A stretch of DNA of 64,000 nt from CAZJRB01 sp964547995 (GTDB lineage Bacteria; Planctomycetota; Planctomycetia; Pirellulales; Thermoguttaceae), in the NCBI GenBank assembly GCA_964547995.1, contig CAZJRB010000020.1, positions 8,691-72,690 on the forward strand, written 5' to 3'. Under the pieces are notes generated by a model, which was not told where the DNA came from, did not search any database, and worked only from the letters and a program-made list of their open reading frames with translations. The first letter of the stretch is position 1, and each line of letters begins with the position of its first letter. Shown piece after piece: positions 40,209 through 50,800 of the stretch. Both the position numbers and the translations under genes were made by a program.

Positions 40209-40463
40209 ATGGTAATTCGAGGTCTACAAACGACGTTTCGCGGGCTGTGCCGTCTCCCGGGCTGGATACTGATTGCGATGGTCCAATTGTACCAATCCGC
40301 CGTCAGCCCCTTGTTGGGACAGCATTGCCGCTTTCATCCGACGTGCAGTACGTACTTTATTGAGTCGATTCGGAAATACGGGGCCATTCGGGGGGCATGG
40401 CGGGGTCTTCGGCGGATTTGCCGTTGCCATCCGTGGAATCCTGGGGGGTTCGACCCCCCGTGA
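40209..40463 (+). CDS. yidD: Membrane protein insertion efficiency factor
   Basis: An 84-residue protein that assists YidC-dependent membrane insertion. The N-terminus is an amphipathic or membrane-associated helix (LIAMVQLYQSAVSPLLGQHC). The conserved part CRFHPTCSTYFIESIRKYGA is followed by GLRRICRCHPWNPGGFDPP, both hallmarks of YidD. It starts seven bases after rnpA. A terminator lies ~125 bases downstream. yidC is not in the window directly after it. Confidence 0.93.
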   Translation: MVIRGLQTTFRGLCRLPGWILIAMVQLYQSAVSPLLGQHCRFHPTCSTYFIESIRKYGAIRGAWRGLRRICRCHPWNPGGFDPP

Positions 40464-40586
40464 AAGCTCCCAGTATCGCCATCTTCGCCAGATTATGGAC
40501 TGGCATCGCTTTCACCTCTTGCCATTCCTCTTGACCCTCACGGGCAAAACCATTATCGTCCCGCCCTCATTGCCTTTTCCCCCCAA

Positions 40587-40624
40587 CCCCGGCACCGAGC
40601 CGGCCTTTTCTTTTTTTCTTTTTC
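40587..40624 (+). terminator. Intrinsic terminator of dnaJ-rnpA-yidD
   Basis: The stem CCGGC / GCCGG with loop ACCGA is followed by a long T-rich run (CCTTTTCTTTTTTTC...). It lies ~125 bases after yidD. Confidence 0.6.
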
Positions 40625-40744
40625 CCCGGCGCTGTCCGCCTTGGGAAACACCGCGTACCGGTCACTCAAGCGCCCCGCTTTGCGGCGCGGTATGACCCGG
40701 TCACACGGTCATTTGAAAAGAACGCGCTGAAGAAGGAATCCGAT

Positions 40745-42589
40745 ATGTCCACAATCATACGTCGCCAGTTTCTGGCAAGCACCTCTCTGGTCCTGCTGAG
40801 CGGGTGCTCGGCGTGGGACGTCCTTACCGTCCGTTCCCAAAGTCCCGACCGGCCGGAAGCAGAAGAATCCCCGAGCACTCGCCTGGTAGGCGACTTCGCG
40901 GTTCCTTTCGGCATGTTTCCGGTTCGCGTGGAGGGAGTAACGTTGGTATCCGGGCTGAGCGGCACGGGCAGCGATCCCGCCCCCTCCCCACAACGTGCAT
41001 ACTTGTTGAGCGAAATACAGACTCGGGGCGTCAAGAAGCCGAACGCCCTGATGGCTTCTCCCAACACGGCGATGGTTCTCGTCCAAGGCGTACTCCCCCC
41101 GGGCATCCAAAAAGGCGACCGCTTCGACGTCGAGGTTCGCGTGCATTCTCGCAGCGAAACGACCAGCTTGCGGGGCGGCCACATGCTCGAGGTGCGACTG
41201 AGAGAAATGGCCGTGCTCGGAGGCGAATTCCACGAAGGCAAGCTGCTCGCTCTGGCCGAAGGGCCCGTCATGGTCGATCCCTCGCCGAACGAGAAGGAAG
41301 ACCGCGTACTGGCAGGGCGAGGCCGGGTGCTCGGCGGGGGCGTGGCCCGGAAATCCCGGCAACTCGGGCTCGTGCTCAAGCCCGACCATCAAAACGTCTT
41401 CATCGCATCCCGGCTTGCCAACGCCGTGAACAAACGTTTCCACACGTTCGACAAAGGCATCAAAATCGGCGTTGCCAAGGGCAAAACCGACAAGTTCGTC
41501 GAATTGATCGTTCACCCGAGATACAAGGACAATATCCCTCGCTACGTCCGGGTGGTTCGTGCCGTTGCCATTCGAGAGACGGCTGTCGAGCGGATGGAGA
41601 GGATTGCGGGCTTGAAAGACCGTTTGCTCGATCCAGTCACGGCTGCCGCCGCTGCGCTACAACTGGAAGCAATCGGGAACGACGGAATCGACACCTTGAA
41701 GCAGGGGATCCTATCGAGCAACCCGGAAGTGCGATTCTACGCCGCCGAGGCACTGGCCTATCTCGACTGCCCGGACGCGGCAAAACCCTTGGGCGAAGCG
41801 GCCCGCAAACAACCGGCGTTTCGAGTGTTCGCCCTGACTGCTCTCAGTGCGATGCGCGAATACGCCGCTTACGAGCAACTGCGCGACCTGTTGGCGGTTC
41901 CCAGTGCCGAAACGCGATATGGCGCCTTTCGCGCATTGTGGGCAATGAACCCCGGCGACCCGTTGGTGCTCGGGGAACGTCTGGGGAACCAGTTCAGCTA
42001 CCATGTGCTGAATACGGCCGGACCGCCGATGATCCACGTCACGCGAAACCGACGCCCCGAAGTCGTCCTCTTCGGAGAAGGGCAACGGCTGCTTACTCCG
42101 CTGGCCGTCAACGCCAGCAATCAGATCATGATCACCAGTACCGGACCGGATCGGATCTCCGTGGCCAGATTCGCGGCGAACAAACCGGACCTGAAGCGAG
42201 TGGTTTCTCCGGAGGTCGACGAAGTCATTCGGGCCATCGTCGAGGTCGGCGGCACCTATCCGGACGTCGTCCAAGCCCTGCAAGAGGCAAAGGCAGCGCG
42301 TACCCTGACGAGTCGTTTCGAAGTGGACGCCTTACCCCAGGCCGGACGGTCTTACGTGCGAGACATCGAAGAGGAAGAAAAAACTTCTGAACCGAGAGAT
42401 GGCGATCTTGCTCGATCCGGTGCGTCCTCCGAACCCCCCGTCCAGAGCGGCGATGGCGATCCACCCACAAGAACCGGTTCCGGAGATCCCTGCCGATCTC
42501 GGCCACCCGATTCAAGCCAATCAGTCAAATCAAAACGGAACCCCAATCGCTTCAGCTCGTTCCTTGCTAAAATGATGGGGCGAGGTTGA
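40745..42589 (+). CDS. FlgI-like lipoprotein with HEAT-type repeats
   Basis: A 614-residue envelope lipoprotein: LLSGC lipobox near residue 21, preceded by RRQFLAST, which also resembles a Tat signal. Residues ~45-270 resemble the flagellar P-ring protein FlgI (VRVEGVTLVSGLSGTGSDP; NTAMVLVQGVLPPGIQKGDRFDVEV; LLALAEGPVMVDP). Residues ~290-400 contain HEAT-like helical repeats (LLSSNPEVRF-like; EALAYLDCPDAAKPLGEAAR). The tail is Ser/Pro/Asp-rich. No flagellar genes are nearby, so it probably forms a ring or scaffold in the envelope; the function is unknown. AAGAAGGAAT precedes the ATG. Confidence 0.8.
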   Translation: MSTIIRRQFLASTSLVLLSGCSAWDVLTVRSQSPDRPEAEESPSTRLVGDFAVPFGMFPVRVEGVTLVSGLSGTGSDPAPSPQRAYLLSEIQTRGVKKPNALMASPNTAMVLVQGVLPPGIQKGDRFDVEVRVHSRSETTSLRGGHMLEVRLREMAVLGGEFHEGKLLALAEGPVMVDPSPNEKEDRVLAGRGRVLGGGVARKSRQLGLVLKPDHQNVFIASRLANAVNKRFHTFDKGIKIGVAKGKTDKFVELIVHPRYKDNIPRYVRVVRAVAIRETAVERMERIAGLKDRLLDPVTAAAAALQLEAIGNDGIDTLKQGILSSNPEVRFYAAEALAYLDCPDAAKPLGEAARKQPAFRVFALTALSAMREYAAYEQLRDLLAVPSAETRYGAFRALWAMNPGDPLVLGERLGNQFSYHVLNTAGPPMIHVTRNRRPEVVLFGEGQRLLTPLAVNASNQIMITSTGPDRISVARFAANKPDLKRVVSPEVDEVIRAIVEVGGTYPDVVQALQEAKAARTLTSRFEVDALPQAGRSYVRDIEEEEKTSEPRDGDLARSGASSEPPVQSGDGDPPTRTGSGDPCRSRPPDSSQSVKSKRNPNRFSSFLAKMMGRG

Positions 42590-42765
42590 GGCACCAGATG
42601 CAGTCAAATAGCGAGCCCCCGAGATCGGCTGGGTCGCGAGAAGCGCCCCCAGGCGAATCCCCGGGGCTCACCTTTTAAGGGACCGATCCTTTGGGTGGGT
42701 CGCCGGGAACCCTCCCGCGGCATTTTACTCACTACCTTACCTGCTAATATCCTTACTGTTTTCCC

Positions 42766-45700
42766 ATGCTCAATGCCCTGGAACTGATCGGCTTCAAGAG
42801 CTTCGCCGATAAGACCCGGTTTGCGTTTCCGCCGGGGATCACGGTCGTGGTGGGGCCAAACGGATCGGGTAAGTCGAACATCGTCGACGCGATCAAGTGG
42901 GCGTTGGGTGAACAGAGCGTCAAGAGCCTCCGCGGCCAGGAGATGGCCGACGTCATCTTCAACGGTTCCGGGGCCCGGCGGGGGATGAACTCGGCCGAAA
43001 TCACGCTGACCTTCGATAACACCAACCATCTGCTGCCGATCGATACTCCCGAGGTCCACATCACCCGTCGTGTTTACCGGAGCGGCGAAGGCGAGTACCT
43101 GATCAACCGGAACCCCGGCCGGCTCCGCGACATCCGCGACCTGCTCTCGGGGACCGGCATGGGGACCCAGGCCTACAGCGTCATCGAGCAGGGAAAAGTC
43201 GATATTCTGTTGCAGTCCTCGCCCCGAGACCGGCGGGTGATCTTCGAGGAAGCGGCCGGCATCAGCCGCTTCAAGGCGCGCAAGCTGGAAACGCTCCGCC
43301 GGCTGGACCGGGTCGAGCAGAACCTCTTGCGCCTGTCCGACATCGTCGATGAAGTCGAAAGCCGGCTCCGCGGCGTCCGTGCCCAAGCCGGCAAGGCACG
43401 CCGATACAGGGAATACTCCGACCGCCTACAGCAACTGCGCACGCAGGTCGGTCTGGTCGACTGGCAACGCCTGAGCGATCAGCTCGCCGCGTTCGACCAG
43501 CGGATTGAAGCCCTGACCGACCAGAGCAACGCCATCGCCGCTCGGGCTGAAGCCGGCGAGGCGAACCTTCTGAAAACCGACTCTCAAATAGCCGACGTCA
43601 ACGAGGCCATTCGCGAATCCGAAGCCCGGATTGCCGCCAACCGCGAGCGCATCGCTACCCATGAATCGACCATCGAACACGAGCGCGCCCGAAGCTGCGA
43701 TCTGCAGGAGGAGATCTCGCGATATCAACGACAACTGGTCGGAATGAGTGCAAAGGCGGGCGATTTGCAGCAGCAGTTGCGCAACACGCGAGAAGAAGTA
43801 GATGCCGCACAAGCGAAACACCGGGAAATATCATTGACCCTGGTCGAACGCGAGCGACAACTTACGAACGTGATCCGCTCGCTGGATCAAATCCGCGGCG
43901 AGAACGAGCAGCGCCGCGGCGCCTACATGGACCGGATGCGAATGGCGGCCGCTTTGGGGAACGAGAGCAGCTCGCTTCAGAGCCGCCTCGACGCGGCCGC
44001 CGCTGCCTGCGGTCGGAGCAAGCTCCGCCTGACCGAGCTTGATCGGCAGCGAGAGGTTTTAGACGCCGAGACGGAAAATCTCCGACGCCTGCACCAGGAA
44101 CTGTCCCGCCAAGTCGACGAAAGTGATACCCTGCTGCAAACCGCCAAATCACAGCTTGCCGACTGCGAAAAACAACACGCCACACAAAAGGATGAACTGG
44201 CCTCGCTGCGCCAACGCCACAGCAGGGTCTCGGAACGGGCATCGGTCCTCGAAGAATTGCACCGGCGCCAGGAAGGGCTCTCCGCCGGGGTGAAGGAGGT
44301 CCTTGCCCAATCGCGGGACTCCTCCAGCAGTCCGTTTCGAGGGGTTTGCGGGTTGGTTGCCGATCTGCTCAACGTCAGCGTTGAAGTCGCTCCCCTGATT
44401 GAAGTTGCCCTGGGTCAAACGGCCCAGCACATTGTCGTTACATCGCGTGATCCGCTCCTGGAACATCTCCAGAAGGAAACCTATCGTTTTGCCGGTCGCG
44501 TAGGCTTCGTTTGGCTGGAAGATGCCGACAAAGCATCCGCCCGGCCGCCTCTCGATCTGGAAGGGCATCCCGGCGTGCTCGGCCGTGCCGACCGTTTCAT
44601 CGAGACGGAACCTCGCTTCGTTCCGCTGGCCGAGCGCCTGCTCGCCGACACCTGGATTGTCCAGAGCCTGGCCAGCGCCGTTCACCTTGCCGCATCGAAC
44701 GCACCTCGAGCAAACTTCGTCACGCTTGCCGGGGAACTCCTGTGCGCCGACGGGACGCTCGTCGTCGGCCCGCAACACGTCTCCACCGGCCTGATCGCTC
44801 GCCGCAGCCAATTGCGCGCGATGAAGGAGCAATTGGTCGAATTGGAAGCCAAAATCGAACAGTCCCAGGCAACGACCGACCGGCTCGGACAACGGATCGA
44901 ACAGCAACGGCAGGAGATGGGCGCCCGGGAAGCCAACCACCGCAAGGCCCTCGACACGCTGGCGGAGCATCGGTTCAAGATCACTGCCGCCGACCAGCGG
45001 AGCACCGATCTCGACAAGCAACGGCAAGCGGTCGGCTCGGAACTCCGCACCGCTACGGCACAACGCGACGCCGTCTCCGGCCAACTCGCCGAGGCCCGGC
45101 AAAAACGCAAACAAATCGACGACGAACTGGCCGAAATGGAGGCGAACCTGGCCGGATTGAACCAGCAAAACGACCGTTTGGAAGCAGAACGCCACGCCTA
45201 TACTCGGGAAACCACCCAGACCAAAGTCGAACTGGCAAAAAGCGAAGAGCGGGTTCGCAACCTCCAAACCCGAATGCGGCAATTCGAAGAAACACGCGAG
45301 GAGCGGAATCGCGCCATCGCGGAGGGCCGCGGACAACTGGGTGAGTGCAGGCAGCGGGCAGAAGCCTCCCAATGGAATATCCTTCGAACCGAGTCCGAAA
45401 TCGCCGAACTCTACCTCCGCAAGGAAACCTATGCCGCCGAAACGGTCCAACGGATCAATCACCGCGAGTCGCTCCGCGAGGCACGCAGCGAATTGACGGC
45501 TGAAGCACAAGGGCTGCGCAACAAGATCCGCCAGATTGAAGAGCAAATCCATGCCGCCGATCTCGCCGCCAACGAAATCCGGCATCAGCGCAACAGCCTT
45601 GCCGATCGCCTCCGCGAAGACTACGGGATCGAACTCGCCGAACTCGAGCACAAACCTACCGACGAGGAACAGCAGCAGCAGCAGGAAGAAGTCCAGAACG

Positions 45701-46416
45701 AAATCGAGGAACTCCGCCGCAAAATCAATAACCTCGGAAACGTCAACCTCGAGGCGCTCCAGGAACTCGATGACCTCGAAAACCGGTTCCAAACGCTCTC
45801 GGACCAATACAAGGATCTCGTCGAAGCAAAGAACTCGCTCGAAGGGATCATCGACAAGATCAATGCCGACAGCCGCCGGCTGTTTGCAGAAACGCTGCAC
45901 ACCGTCAAAGGCCACTTCGAGAAACTGTTCCGGGATCTCTTCGGCGGCGGACGGGCGGACATCATCCTCGACGACGACGACGACATCCTCGAAAGTGGGA
46001 TTGAGATCGTCGCTCGCCCCCCGGGAAAAGAGCCGCGAAGCATATCCCTCTTAAGTGGGGGCGAAAAGACCCTCACGTGCGTGGCCTTGCTCTTGGCCAT
46101 CTTCCGTAGTCGCCCCAGCCCCTTCTGCGTGCTCGACGAGGTCGACGCCGCGTTGGACGAGGCCAATATCGACCGCTTCATCCAAGTGCTCCAGGACTTC
46201 CTTGCATGGACCCAGTTCATCATCGTTACCCACTCGAAAAAGACGATGACGGCCGCCGACACGATTTACGGCGTCACGATGCAAGAGTCGGGTGTATCGA
46301 AGCAGGTCTCCGTCCGCTTCGAGGACGTCAGCGAGGATGGGCATATCCGTCAGGAACGACTCGACGAGGCCGAACGGGAATCGCAGGCCGAAGACGACGA
46401 CACGCAGGCGGCTTGA
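42766..46416 (+). CDS. smc: Chromosome segregation ATPase SMC
   Basis: A 1216-residue SMC protein. The N-terminal ATPase half has Walker A GPNGSGKSN near residue 33. Long coiled coils on both sides of a central hinge (~residues 510-670, around PLIEVALGQTAQHIVVTSRD) fold back so that the C-terminal half supplies the signature LLSGGEKTLT and Walker B FCVLDEVDAALD. It compacts and organises the chromosome together with ScpA and ScpB, which are not in the window. Length is normal. No clear ribosome-binding site precedes the ATG at 42766. Confidence 0.97.
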   Translation: MLNALELIGFKSFADKTRFAFPPGITVVVGPNGSGKSNIVDAIKWALGEQSVKSLRGQEMADVIFNGSGARRGMNSAEITLTFDNTNHLLPIDTPEVHITRRVYRSGEGEYLINRNPGRLRDIRDLLSGTGMGTQAYSVIEQGKVDILLQSSPRDRRVIFEEAAGISRFKARKLETLRRLDRVEQNLLRLSDIVDEVESRLRGVRAQAGKARRYREYSDRLQQLRTQVGLVDWQRLSDQLAAFDQRIEALTDQSNAIAARAEAGEANLLKTDSQIADVNEAIRESEARIAANRERIATHESTIEHERARSCDLQEEISRYQRQLVGMSAKAGDLQQQLRNTREEVDAAQAKHREISLTLVERERQLTNVIRSLDQIRGENEQRRGAYMDRMRMAAALGNESSSLQSRLDAAAAACGRSKLRLTELDRQREVLDAETENLRRLHQELSRQVDESDTLLQTAKSQLADCEKQHATQKDELASLRQRHSRVSERASVLEELHRRQEGLSAGVKEVLAQSRDSSSSPFRGVCGLVADLLNVSVEVAPLIEVALGQTAQHIVVTSRDPLLEHLQKETYRFAGRVGFVWLEDADKASARPPLDLEGHPGVLGRADRFIETEPRFVPLAERLLADTWIVQSLASAVHLAASNAPRANFVTLAGELLCADGTLVVGPQHVSTGLIARRSQLRAMKEQLVELEAKIEQSQATTDRLGQRIEQQRQEMGAREANHRKALDTLAEHRFKITAADQRSTDLDKQRQAVGSELRTATAQRDAVSGQLAEARQKRKQIDDELAEMEANLAGLNQQNDRLEAERHAYTRETTQTKVELAKSEERVRNLQTRMRQFEETREERNRAIAEGRGQLGECRQRAEASQWNILRTESEIAELYLRKETYAAETVQRINHRESLREARSELTAEAQGLRNKIRQIEEQIHAADLAANEIRHQRNSLADRLREDYGIELAELEHKPTDEEQQQQQEEVQNEIEELRRKINNLGNVNLEALQELDDLENRFQTLSDQYKDLVEAKNSLEGIIDKINADSRRLFAETLHTVKGHFEKLFRDLFGGGRADIILDDDDDILESGIEIVARPPGKEPRSISLLSGGEKTLTCVALLLAIFRSRPSPFCVLDEVDAALDEANIDRFIQVLQDFLAWTQFIIVTHSKKTMTAADTIYGVTMQESGVSKQVSVRFEDVSEDGHIRQERLDEAERESQAEDDDTQAA

Positions 46417-47076
46417 GGGCAAGCCCGGGGTCCCCTCCAAGATACCAACTTGCATTCCCACGACGGCGGGAATTTGGGGTGTCTGGACAACTATGGCCGA
46501 TTGTGTTGATAGGGTTGTCAAGGTCAACAAAACTGCCCTAGTCCCTACGACCTGAGAAACTTTCTAAAGTCTTCCCATGCCATGGTGCGAAGTAACTCAT
46601 TGGAAGGCTTGTTTGCGGCGAAGTTACCGCTTCGACCTCGCCGGAATGACAAGTCGCAGGGGGGAACCTGCCTTGAAGGCGCTGCCTTCGCGGTTCACTT
46701 TACACTCTCCATAGTGGACCATTGGGAAGATTCTCCCAGGACCTGTAGTTCGCCGGATAGTTGTACCGGAGGTTTGTGGAATTCTCAATAGGGTGGTTAG
46801 GAAACAGCTTCTCTATTTTACGGATTTCCCCTGGCTTCCGGATGCCCAGGTTGCCGATGTATTTAATACGGCGCGGATCAGACGGATCTGATCAGCCAAC
46901 AGAAGCGAATTACGGAAGGCCCCGACCCAGATGCCGATGAACCTCCGGTTGGTCCGACCACCGGTTTGATGGAATGAGAGGTTCGTCAGGCAAGGGGCAA
47001 AAAGGTTCTGATCGAGACGCTTGCGTCCGATCGGAACACAACACTAACCAAAGTGAACAATTTTGGAGAGCCTGTG
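46417..47076. other. Long intergenic region, no gene recognised
   Basis: About 660 bases between smc and the HTH-receiver gene. No ORF in it looks coding, and I see no strong hairpin, tRNA or element of the palindromic families. The stretch around 46800-47076 should contain the promoter of the downstream regulator gene, but no clear -35/-10 pair can be named. Confidence 0.5.
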
Positions 47077-47649
47077 ATGAAGGTCTTCACAACTGGTCAG
47101 GTCGCCAAGATCTGCAAGGTGGCCCCCCGCACCGTCAGCAAGTGGTTCGATTCGGGCCGGCTGAAGGGGTATCGAATTCCCGGATCGCAAGACCGACGCA
47201 TTCCCAGGGAATACCTGATTAAGTTCCTCAAGGAACACGGAATGCCCCTTGGCGATTTGGAGGATGAGGCCATGGCCAAGGTCCTCATCGTCGCCCAGGA
47301 CCAGGTCTTGATCGAAAACCTCAGGCGAGAGCTGCCCGTCGAACGTTCGTTCAAGGTGGCGGTTGCCGCGAGTGGTTTCGACGCCGGAATCCAAGCCGAG
47401 AGCTTCCACCCGGATTGCATTATCGTTGACTTCTCGATCGGACGCACCGAAGCGTTGCAGATCTGCCAGAATCTCCGCCGCAACAGCGAGTTTGCGGACG
47501 TGATTCTCATCGCGCTATTGCCCGATGACGGCAGTTCGACCAGCTTCGACCGGTCGAGCATCAACGAGACGTTCAAGAAGCCGTTCGACGCCGCTTTGCT
47601 GGCCGAGCGACTCCGGACGCTCATCGGTGCAAAGAAAGAGCTTGTTTGA
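47077..47649 (+). CDS. HTH (excisionase/MerR-like) regulator fused to a degenerate receiver domain
   Basis: A 190-residue protein. Residues 1-55 form a winged helix-turn-helix of the BldC/excisionase type (TTGQVAKICKVAPRTVSKWF, then GRLKGYRIPGSQDRRIPREY). Residues ~65-188 resemble a response-regulator receiver: first strand KVLIVAQDQVLIE, where the usual acidic pair is lost; a candidate phosphoacceptor Asp in DCIIVDFSIG; and the conserved Lys in FKKPFD. The order HTH then receiver is the reverse of normal response regulators. GGAGAG lies eight bases before the ATG at 47077. Probably a DNA-binding regulator that reads something other than classical phosphorylation. Confidence 0.82.
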   Translation: MKVFTTGQVAKICKVAPRTVSKWFDSGRLKGYRIPGSQDRRIPREYLIKFLKEHGMPLGDLEDEAMAKVLIVAQDQVLIENLRRELPVERSFKVAVAASGFDAGIQAESFHPDCIIVDFSIGRTEALQICQNLRRNSEFADVILIALLPDDGSSTSFDRSSINETFKKPFDAALLAERLRTLIGAKKELV

Positions 47650-47823
47650 GGTCGCACACCCCCCGCCGGGCTTGACCTCCGATCGTACATACATCCAATA
47701 ATCGCCGAATTCACCCAACCCGTCGCGGAAGGACCCCCGCGGCGGATAATTTTTTTCTTGAGGGCGCCTTGCTCATTCATAGTCTCGCCGAACGTTCGAC
47801 CTCCGCTCGCTGACCTGCCTGCT

Positions 47824-50800
47824 CTACTTGCCGGATGCATCCAGCGGAACTAAGGCCAGGCGGAACCCCACGTGCCAGCTCCGGCTCTTGGGCGAGCCGT
47901 AGAAGCGACAGGCCGACCGGCAGTGCTCCGGGTTGTAAAAACGACTGCCGCCGCGACGGACGCGCCACGGGCCGGCAGCGGGACCAACCGGATCTGCCGC
48001 AGCAGACTGCGCATAGTAGTCCCCGCCGTATCGATCCGCGCAATACTCCCACACGTTCCCGTGCATGTCGTACAACCCCCAAGGATTCGGCTTCTTCTGC
48101 CCGACCGGGTGTGTCTTGCGGCCCGAGTTGCGATCGTACCAGCCGTATTCTGCAAGCTTACCCACCGCGTCGCCGAAGCTGTAGCGGGTCGTGGTTCCCG
48201 CACGGCACGCGTATTCCCATTGCGCCTCAGTCGGCAGGGTGAATTTCATAGGACCCGTAGGGTGGGGCAAGCGGAGCGCCGGCCCACCAGCCCCGGGCAC
48301 ACGAGATGGTGGGCCGGCGCTCCGCTTGTCCCACCCTACCGCGTTGAGTTTCGCCAGAAACGGCTGAATATCGTTCCAGTGTACCTGCTCGACCGGCTGC
48401 ATGGGGGCTTTGGAAGCCGACGGATTGTCACCCATCACCGCCTCCCACTGCGCCTGCGTCACCTCGTACTTGCCCAGGTAGAACGGCCTGGTGATCTTCA
48501 CACGATGCTGCGGTCCCTCGGCAGCAATCTTATCGACCGTCTTGTCATCGCGAGTCTTCGCCCGTTCCAGGGCCGATTTCCGCTCCGCGTCCGACGAGCC
48601 CATCATAAACTCGCCCGCCGGGATCAGGATGAACTCGATCTTGACCCCGCCGGGGAGGTCGATCGTGAGTTCCTTCTGCTGTTTGGAAACCGTCCTTCGA
48701 CTGGAAGTCGGCTTCCGCGCCGGTTCGGTCGCCGTCATCGTGCCCCACTTGGCCCCCTCGATCTTGCCGTGGTGGCCATGCCCCGAAGAATCAGACGCGA
48801 TATTGCCGGACCACTCGTCGAAGTGATACAATGCTACCGTATGGGCATCGGGCTTGAACCGTGCAGCGGGGGTGAAGTCTTTGTTATAGCGGACGACGTT
48901 TGAAACGCGTACTTCGTCAATCTGCCCCTTGAATTGCCCATCACCGTGAGGATAATCCCCGATGGCCAGACTTTGCGATGAGGCGCTGTACTCGCTCGCC
49001 GGAAATTCGGCCTCGGCGCGTTTCTTGCCGTCGACGTAAAGACGCACTAATCTTCCGTCCCAGACGCCGGCGACGTGGACGGTACGGCCCGGTTCAAACG
49101 CCGCCGCACTGGAGGGAGACTCCGTCACCCGCTTCTGTCCGATCAGCAATTCCCAAGTTCCCTTGGCGTCGTTCCTTCTCAACGCGATCCCGCGGCGGCT
49201 ACAATGGTCGCCGACGATACACATGGTGTTGTCGTCTTTGTCGGCGGGTGTCACAAACGCCTCTAGCGTGATGGGTACCTTGCCGTCATAGCGAAGAGAC
49301 GGAATCCGTACGATGCTTTTTCCCTCAAACAGTAAGGCGGAACTCGCCTGACGGGGTGGGGCTTTGCGTTCCGGGCTCGACGTCCCGGATGGTTCACTCG
49401 GCTCCTTCGCTGCTGGCTCTTCGATCTTGTCAATCTCCGCCACGCGTTTCTGCGCTTTGGTCTTGATGAAGCCCTCGGGCAGGTTTGGCAGGGCTTTGCG
49501 GTACCAATCGGCGGCGTGGAGCATTAGGGCGGTTTTTTCGGGGCCTTCGACGTTTTCGGCCAGCGTCCACCAGGCGTCGGCCAGGCGGACTTGGAGCGCC
49601 GCCTCGGTCGGCCGGGTGTTTAGCTCTTCGGCGGCGACGCCTTTCAGGGCCGGGCTGCTGCACTTGGCAAGGTGCGGCAGACCCTGCTCCCAATCGCGCT
49701 GCTCGAAACAGAGCCAACGGCCGACGGTCAGGTTGGCCGCCGGGTCGTCCGTGTCCGTCTTGAGCGTTTTTTGGGCAGCCGCCAACTCCTGGAACCGCCC
49801 GGCCAGCTTCCGGATTGCATTACGCCGGTCGTACGCCCTCTTGCGCAACTCCCGGTCGCCCGATTTCTGGGCCAGGCGGTAGGCGGCCTCGGCGATATTC
49901 GACGCGATGTCGTGCCGCCCGGCGGCGATCGCCTCGTCAATGACCGGATCGGCCGCCTCGATGAACGAGGTGACTTCGTCGCCCTCCGGCTTTTGCAAGA
50001 CGAACCCGGCCAGCATCTTCTGCTTGGCTTCGAGGACGGGCACCTCGAACTCAGCGCTCATGGCGTCAACGATCTCGAGCATCAGCCCGGCATCGCCGCC
50101 GCTCTGGGCCAGCTTCATGGCTTCCCGCATCAACACAAACTTCTCAACCGCCCCCCCTTGCGACTTCTTGCCCAACTCGAACAGCTCCCCCGCCAGCCGC
50201 AGTCTCTCCTCCGCCGACCGCGCCTCCGAAATCTTATAAAACCTCACAACCTGCGCAGCCATCTTCTGCTGAGCATCCGGCGGAGGAACAGCGAGTTTCT
50301 TTGCTGTCGGCGTTGGCGGTTCGGGTATTGGTGGTTCGGCCGTCGGAGTTGAAGGTTCCTTTGTGGGTGGTTTTGTGGCTGCAACGGTTGCACCGGTGTC
50401 GGGCTGTTTTGGCGTCGCGATCTCGGGCGGCGTGCCGGGCTGAAGGTCCCAGAGTTTGAACGTCCCGTCCGCACTGCCGGAAGCAAGCGTTTTCCCATCG
50501 GGGGAAAATGCCACTGACCAAACGGTATCGTCGTGACCCTGGAGAGCGGCAATTTGTTTGAATTCCTTCGTGTCCCAAAGTCTTACCATCTGGTCGTCAC
50601 CGCAGGTTGCCAAAATGCTCCCACTTGGGGAAAACGCCAGTCCGTGAATACACTTGTTAGGAACATCAAGGGATGCCAACTCCCCGTGTGTTGAGACGCT
50701 CCAGATCTTGGCTTCAGCGACGGGTTGGTCGTTGACTTTTGTCCCTCCCGCTGTGGCAAGCATCTTGCCATCCGGAGAAAACGCCAAAGCTCCGAGGCCC

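Noticed and set aside
44149..45915. A 588-codon open frame on the minus strand
   Set aside because: Antisense to the SMC coiled coil; the leucine/phenylalanine-rich product is a by-product of the codon bias of smc.
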